64,000 nucleotides of DNA, taken from positions 88,429,270 to 88,493,269 of the forward strand of contig CM048846.1 in assembly GCA_026545225.1 (NCBI GenBank). The letters are read 5' to 3'. The translations under genes were made by a program, and so were the position numbers. The notes below the pieces were generated by a model that saw nothing but the letters and a program-made list of their open reading frames with translations, was not told where the DNA came from and ran no database searches. Shown piece by piece: positions 59,539 to 64,000 of this stretch; position 1 is the first letter of the stretch; every line of letters begins with the position of its first letter. The DNA comes from Cornus controversa (Eukaryota > Streptophyta > Magnoliopsida > Cornales > Cornaceae).

Positions 59539-59588
<50 letters not shown>
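59539..59588. repeat. (AT)n microsatellite, ~50 bp
   Basis: Longer version of the array at 29801-29834 in unit 1. Confidence 0.95.
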
Positions 59589-59592
<4 letters not shown>

Positions 59593-60920
59593 ATTTCAAC
59601 CTTTAATATTCTATTTTGAAATGTGAAAAAGTACCGAACCTTTGGTCCATATTCATATTGAACTGATGTGGTGTAAAAATGAATCAAATTAATTTTCTAT
59701 TTGTCCAACAAAGGCCCTGGAAATGTCAAGGCTTGTGTACTAAAATTTCCATTGTGGGTAACGGTTACTTTGTTAAACGAAAATTTTATACCTTGTATAA
59801 CGCTTTTAATTAAAACGCACCAAGATATATTTAGTGACACGGGTTGAATATGACTGTCTTTTATCTTATATGTTGGCATAACTTGAATATGATGTTTTGT
59901 TGAATGCAACGACTACTTGTGAATATGATTACAACATGATTTTAGTATACATTTTTGTGTACGACTCAAATATGACTTTATTTTATAATATATGCTGTCA
60001 TAGTAAATTTTATTGCATTTCATCATACTATATGACTAAATTTGAAACCACAACATTTTATTATTATGTAAATCAAATGTGTAATAACAAAATCGTAGAG
60101 AAATTTCTCAAAAGTTTTGATTACAAGCTTAATGTCATCATAACCCCCAAGTTAAATGAAAGTCAGTTTTTGTACAACTTTGTCAAGATTCTCCAAAGAC
60201 TATGACAAGGTTACAAACATTCGAAGATGGTGGCAGAGCTGGTTGTACTAGATCAATGGTCCAATATTCTATTAAGAAAACATTTTTGAAAGATTAAAAT
60301 GAAGACCTTGTTACCGCTACGAGTTGTAAATTAGTGATAATTTTCTACTTTCTAAATTAAAAAATTCATTGTTTTTCAATCAAATTTTATGGTTAAGAGT
60401 TCCGTTTTTACAATTTTCGAGGAGATAATCTAGTGGCTCGCATCCTAGAAGTCAATAATTCAAATCCTTTTATAGTTTTTTCTAGAATATTTTTTTGACT
60501 CATTGTCTGGTGTATGTGAGATGAAAAGAGTGAGACAAAAAGATTTCATGTGTTAAGTGATCAATTATGGAATATGATCCTCGACACCGCTATTATCGTC
60601 AGAATAATAAATAAATAAAAATTGTGTGAACATGCCTCTGCATCATGAGAAGGAACCTCCTCCAAACTATTAGTGTGGCATAATGACAAAAAAAATGGTG
60701 AGAGCTCATTGGTCGGGTACCACAAATTAAGTACCCGGGGTATTAAAAAATTTCACTCTGTTTAAGAGAGGTTGGATGTAACTAAATTTTTAAATAAAAA
60801 GTGATAGTACAGTGTGACTAAAGTGCTGCTTTTAAATAATGAAGGCTTGATTTAGGATAATTATTGAGAATACGATTACAAAACCACACATTCATGTTTA
60901 TCTAGTATCATATGTACTAC
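59589..60920. other. Downstream region of P450 copy D, no gene
   Basis: Matches 29835-31341 of unit 1 without the SINE there. An old SINE-like stretch lies at 60416-60560 (box A-like GATAATCTAGTGGC, box B-like AATTCAAATCC). A 102-codon frame at 59897-60205 is broken in unit 1 and resembles no known protein. The last ~170 bp are probably the 3' untranslated region of copy D. Confidence 0.55.
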
Positions 60921-63900
60921 CTACACTACACTAGAAGAATATGGAGTCGTGACAACAAGTAGAGGATTTTTTTTGTGGATGGCCAAACCAGGGGCTTCAG
61001 TCATGTCCAAATCCTCGACTCTTGCTCCACCAGGCAATGCAAAATCAAACATATACACAAGATTTGCTAATGCAAGCTCACTGATTGTCACAGCGAATAG
61101 GATTCCCGGGCAACCCCTCCTGCCAGCTCCAAATGGAATTAACTGAAAGTCATGGCCTTTAAAATCTATTGAAGTATTCAAGAACCTCTCAGGCCGGAAC
61201 TCTTCAGCATCATCCCAAAACAATGGGTCTCTTCCAATTGCCGAAGCATTTATAAGCACTTGTGTGGTAGCTGCAATGTCATAGCCCATTATTTGGACAT
61301 CTTTGGTTGATTCTCGGGGAACCAGCAATGGGCCGGGAGGATGTAACCGCAAAGACTCCTTAATCACTGCTTTCAAGTAGAGCATTTTCTCTAGATCAGC
61401 CTCGGCTATGTCTGGTTTGCCTTGGGCTATTCCTCGCACCTCATTCTGGAGTTCTTTCATGACCTTGGGGTGTTTTAAGATCTCTGCCATTGTCCACTCT
61501 AGAGCTGTGTATGTAGTATCAGTTCCAGCAGAAAATATTTGCTACAATAGGAGACGGAGACATATTTAGAGGAGCTATGAGTATATATTCTCGTCCCAAA
61601 AAAGAAAAGAAAAAAATTAAATTATGAGTAAAATTGCTCTAAGCTACCATCAAGTTTATGCCATTGGAATCTCACGTCTATTTTTAACTTTTCAAAACAT
61701 CATAAAATTAAACATTGAATTTCAGAATTTTATGATTAGTTAGTTAATTTTTCAAATTTAAATATCATGAATTGCGACACTCTTCGTATTCCTAATTAAA
61801 GAGTTCTTTCTTATTAATACAAAATCACTTACCTTACCCAAGTTTTTTTTTTTCTTTCTTTTTTCTTTTGGCGCACTAAAAGTTTGACTAGTCCTTACAT
61901 CACATGCAACGCTTGGCCCGCTAATTGATTATTCTGTAATCACTCATAAGATCTCTCAATGGAGCTAGAAAGTGAATTTAGAAAAAATTACAAATACATG
62001 TATCTTTGAAGCGGAAATTACAAATACGTGTTGTTAAAGTCAACATGTTTTAAAATCATGTATTTGACTCAAAAATTGAACTGGACATGAGTAAAAACTG
62101 TTCACTTTTTTAAATTGTCCTATTTTATTTTGATGACCAGTAATAAAAACTGAATTAAATTTTGATCAACAACAACCAAAATAGTGTGCACAATTAAAAA
62201 TTACTACTTGGTCCACAAAAAATAGTACGCAGGTGCACAAATATAAGGACAATACTTACCTACTCACCAGTATGTAGGTGAACCCTCCTGATCGCTGATG
62301 TGCTCCAATAAAAAATGAACACATCAGTTTTAAAGTGTAATAAATAATTATAATAAATGAGGTCAACCTCATTTATTATACTTATTTATTGTATTTTAAA
62401 CCTCATTTATTATAGTTATTTATTGCACTTTAAATTTAATTTTGTAATTAAAGTTGATGTGTTCATTTTTTATTGGAATACATCAGCGGTCAGGAAGGCT
62501 CACCTACACACCAGTGAGTAGGTAAGTATTGTCCCAAATATAATACCTTATTGCACAAAACAAAATCTTGAAATGCACAAAACCATTAATTATATAACAA
62601 CTTCTCGCCTCACATACTTCTTGCTGTTTTTTTCTTCCTTTGAGCATTTTCTTGCCATTTTTTATTCATTTTACATTTTGAAAGTATCTTGGTGTTTTAG
62701 TAGATATCAAGGTGATGTATTTTCTTTGAACTAAGGTCAAATCATTTTTGATTTTGCCATACAAATGTTATATTACTATGTATAATCGTGTCTCAAAAAG
62801 TTTAATTTTTTTTTGGTATATGTACCAATTTTGTGCAATAAGATATCTATTTGTGCATCATCTAAGTATTACGTTTCTTAGACACAATTAGGTACCAATT
62901 TTTGTGCACACCATTTTGATTACTGGTAATCAAATTTTAGTTGACTTTTTGATTAGTGGTCGTCAAAATTAAAAAGATAATTTTAAAAAGTGAACATAAT
63001 TTTTTCATGTCCACCCATCTTTCAGGTCAAATACATGATTTTGAAATTTTTTTAATTTGACTACATATATTTGTAATTTACGCTCCAAAAGTATATGTAT
63101 TTGTAATTGTCCCTTGAATTTATGAGTACTTTTAATTCATGCACTTAATTAAATTGATTACATTTATTCACCAAATTTTCAAGTGATTCATTTAATTTTA
63201 GCAAGAGATGGAAGCAGACTTACCAAGATGAGAGCTTTAATGGCGTCTGTATGAAGAGAGTAGTTATCCACGTTGTCTCTTTGTATTTCAAGCAAGACAT
63301 CAACGAAGTCTTGTTGGCGTTTATCTTCTTCTACTTTCCCACCACCATTGATATTGATCTCTCTTTTCTGACGATCCATGTGCTCTTCCACTACACCCTC
63401 CAGGAATTCATCGAGCTCTTTAGCAACTTTGTCCACTTTATCATCAAAACCATTCAGACGATTTAGCCAAGAAAGCCATGGAATATAGTCTCCCACACTA
63501 AAAGTACCAAATAACTCAAGAAGCTTCCCAAGCAGCACCTTAAACTTCCTAGCACCTTCCCTTCCACTGCACTTCCTTCCCAAGGCTACGCGACACACTA
63601 CATCATTTGTAAGTGAAACAAGCATTTCGCTCAAATTCACGGGTGAAGATGAAGAAGAAGAGCACTCTTTGATCTTCTTGATCATTAGGGCTGTTTCTTC
63701 TTCTCTGACAGTGTGAAAGGAGTGAACCCTCTTGTTACTTAGAAGTTGTATCACACAAATGCTTTTCATCTTCCTCCAATACTCTCCATAAGGAACGAAA
63801 GCTACGTCTTTATCATGGAAAATTGTAGTAGCTATGCTTGATTTAGGCCTGTTTGAGAAGATGAGATCATGGGTTTTCATGATTTCGCGAGCTGCATCAG

Positions 63901-64000
63901 CAGACGAGACGATGAGAACGGGCTTGCTGCCAAGGTGAAGCAGCATGAGCGGGCCATATTGTTGAGCTAATGATCGGAGGGAGCGATGAGGAAACAAGCC
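60921..64000 (-). CDS. Cytochrome P450, CYP71A-like (copy D), 5' end beyond the window
   Basis: Exon 2 is 60921-61541 and exon 1 is 63224 to past the window end, with GT/AG ends in phase 0; the intron is 1682 bp. About 259 codons of exon 1 are visible, beginning in [10 protein letters not shown]; compared with copy A the anchor, proline hinge and first ~51 residues are missing. Motifs present are [15 protein letters not shown] in helix [10 protein letters not shown] (ExxR intact), PERF and haem loop [10 protein letters not shown]. Two details differ from the other intact copies: the residue before IFSAGTDTT is Gln instead of Asp, and the usual NAWAIGRD reads NASAIGRD. No stop or frameshift is visible. 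It is the functional-looking partner of dead copy C. The function is a microsomal monooxygenase with unknown substrate. Confidence 0.9.
62247..62534. mobile_element. 288-bp Mutator-type MITE in the intron of P450 copy D
   Basis: Inverted arms of over 80 bp start GGACAATACTTACCTACTCA. A perfect 9-bp duplication CAAATATAA flanks it (62238-62246, 62535-62543), the length expected for Mutator-like elements. The interior repeats 'cctcatttattata' with inverted copies. Copy C has lost the corresponding intron part, so its age relative to the duplication is unknown. Confidence 0.92.

Larger units (their letters stand above)
36727..64000. repeat. Segmental duplication unit 2 (carries P450 copies B and D)
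   Basis: Partner of unit 1, in the same orientation. It begins at AAAAACCTCAATAAATG (unit 1 match near 871) and continues past the window end. It preserves empty sites for the TRIM at 1105, the Tat element at 1790, the hAT in copy A, the solo LTR at 19491, both MITEs at 25629 and 26873, the SINE at 30015 and the solo LTR in copy C. It carries private insertions at 51692-53166 and 55428-56667, and probably others between 37740 and 43680. Confidence 0.85.

Noticed and set aside
59897..60205. A 102-codon open frame
   Set aside because: AT-rich, Tyr/Asn-rich product; the unit 1 counterpart at 30320-30620 is frameshifted; no family recognised.

Overview
This window is nuclear DNA from a flowering plant, most likely a eudicot. 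It is AT-rich. Its only recognisable host genes are plant-type cytochrome P450s with the single phase-0 intron of the CYP71 clan, and nearly everything else is plant transposable element sequence: Ty3/Gypsy, TRIM, solo LTRs, hAT, PIF/Harbinger, MULE-like MITEs and tRNA-derived SINEs. Species or family cannot be decided from what is visible.

Host genes. Four CYP71A-like P450 copies lie head to tail on the minus strand. Copy A (12904-16907) and copy B (43883-45774) are complete two-exon genes of about 516 and 513 residues. Copy C (31342-33315) is dead: most of exon 1 is deleted, exon 2 is split by a solo LTR, a stop codon is present, and the ExxR arginine is lost. Copy D (60921 to beyond the window end) is open in both visible exons, but its first ~51 codons lie outside the window. 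These enzymes would be ER-anchored haem monooxygenases of specialised metabolism; the substrate cannot be read from sequence.

Architecture. The window is mainly two tandem copies of one segment. Unit 1 (about 870 to 33.3 kb) carries copies A and C. Unit 2 (about 36.7 kb to beyond 64 kb) carries copies B and D. A pairs with B and C pairs with D, and the flanking repeats are in the same order in both units. Because each unit often preserves the empty site of an insertion found in the other, elements can be dated relative to the duplication. Older than the duplication: the gag/RT Gypsy remnant (24379-27313 and 53215-57098) and the PIF/Harbinger pair (22758-24366 and 50097-53202). Younger, unit 1: a ~9.9 kb Tat-like Gypsy element (1790-11701), a TRIM (1105-1698), a 1.9 kb hAT element in the intron of copy A, a 3 kb solo LTR (19491-22453), two MITEs, a SINE (30015-30180) and the solo LTR in copy C. 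Younger, unit 2: a solo LTR (51692-53166), a third Harbinger (55428-56667), and probably the hAT at 43003-43666 and the MITE at 47187-47711.

Regions. 0-12 kb: LTR remnant, two TRIMs and the Tat element, which holds an antisense extra ORF and a broken CCCH zinc-finger gene fragment. 12-17 kb: copy A. 17-31 kb: nested transposons. 31-33 kb: copy C. 33-37 kb: no gene, with a 60-bp minisatellite. 37-43 kb: no gene, with MITE, SINE and microsatellites. 43-46 kb: copy B. 46-60 kb: the unit 2 counterpart of 17-31 kb. 60-64 kb: copy D.

I found no new biochemical system. The most informative content is the duplicated P450 cluster with its datable insertions, the captured CCCH gene fragment and the antisense retroelement ORF. 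All comparisons were made by eye, so percentages and ages are not given.
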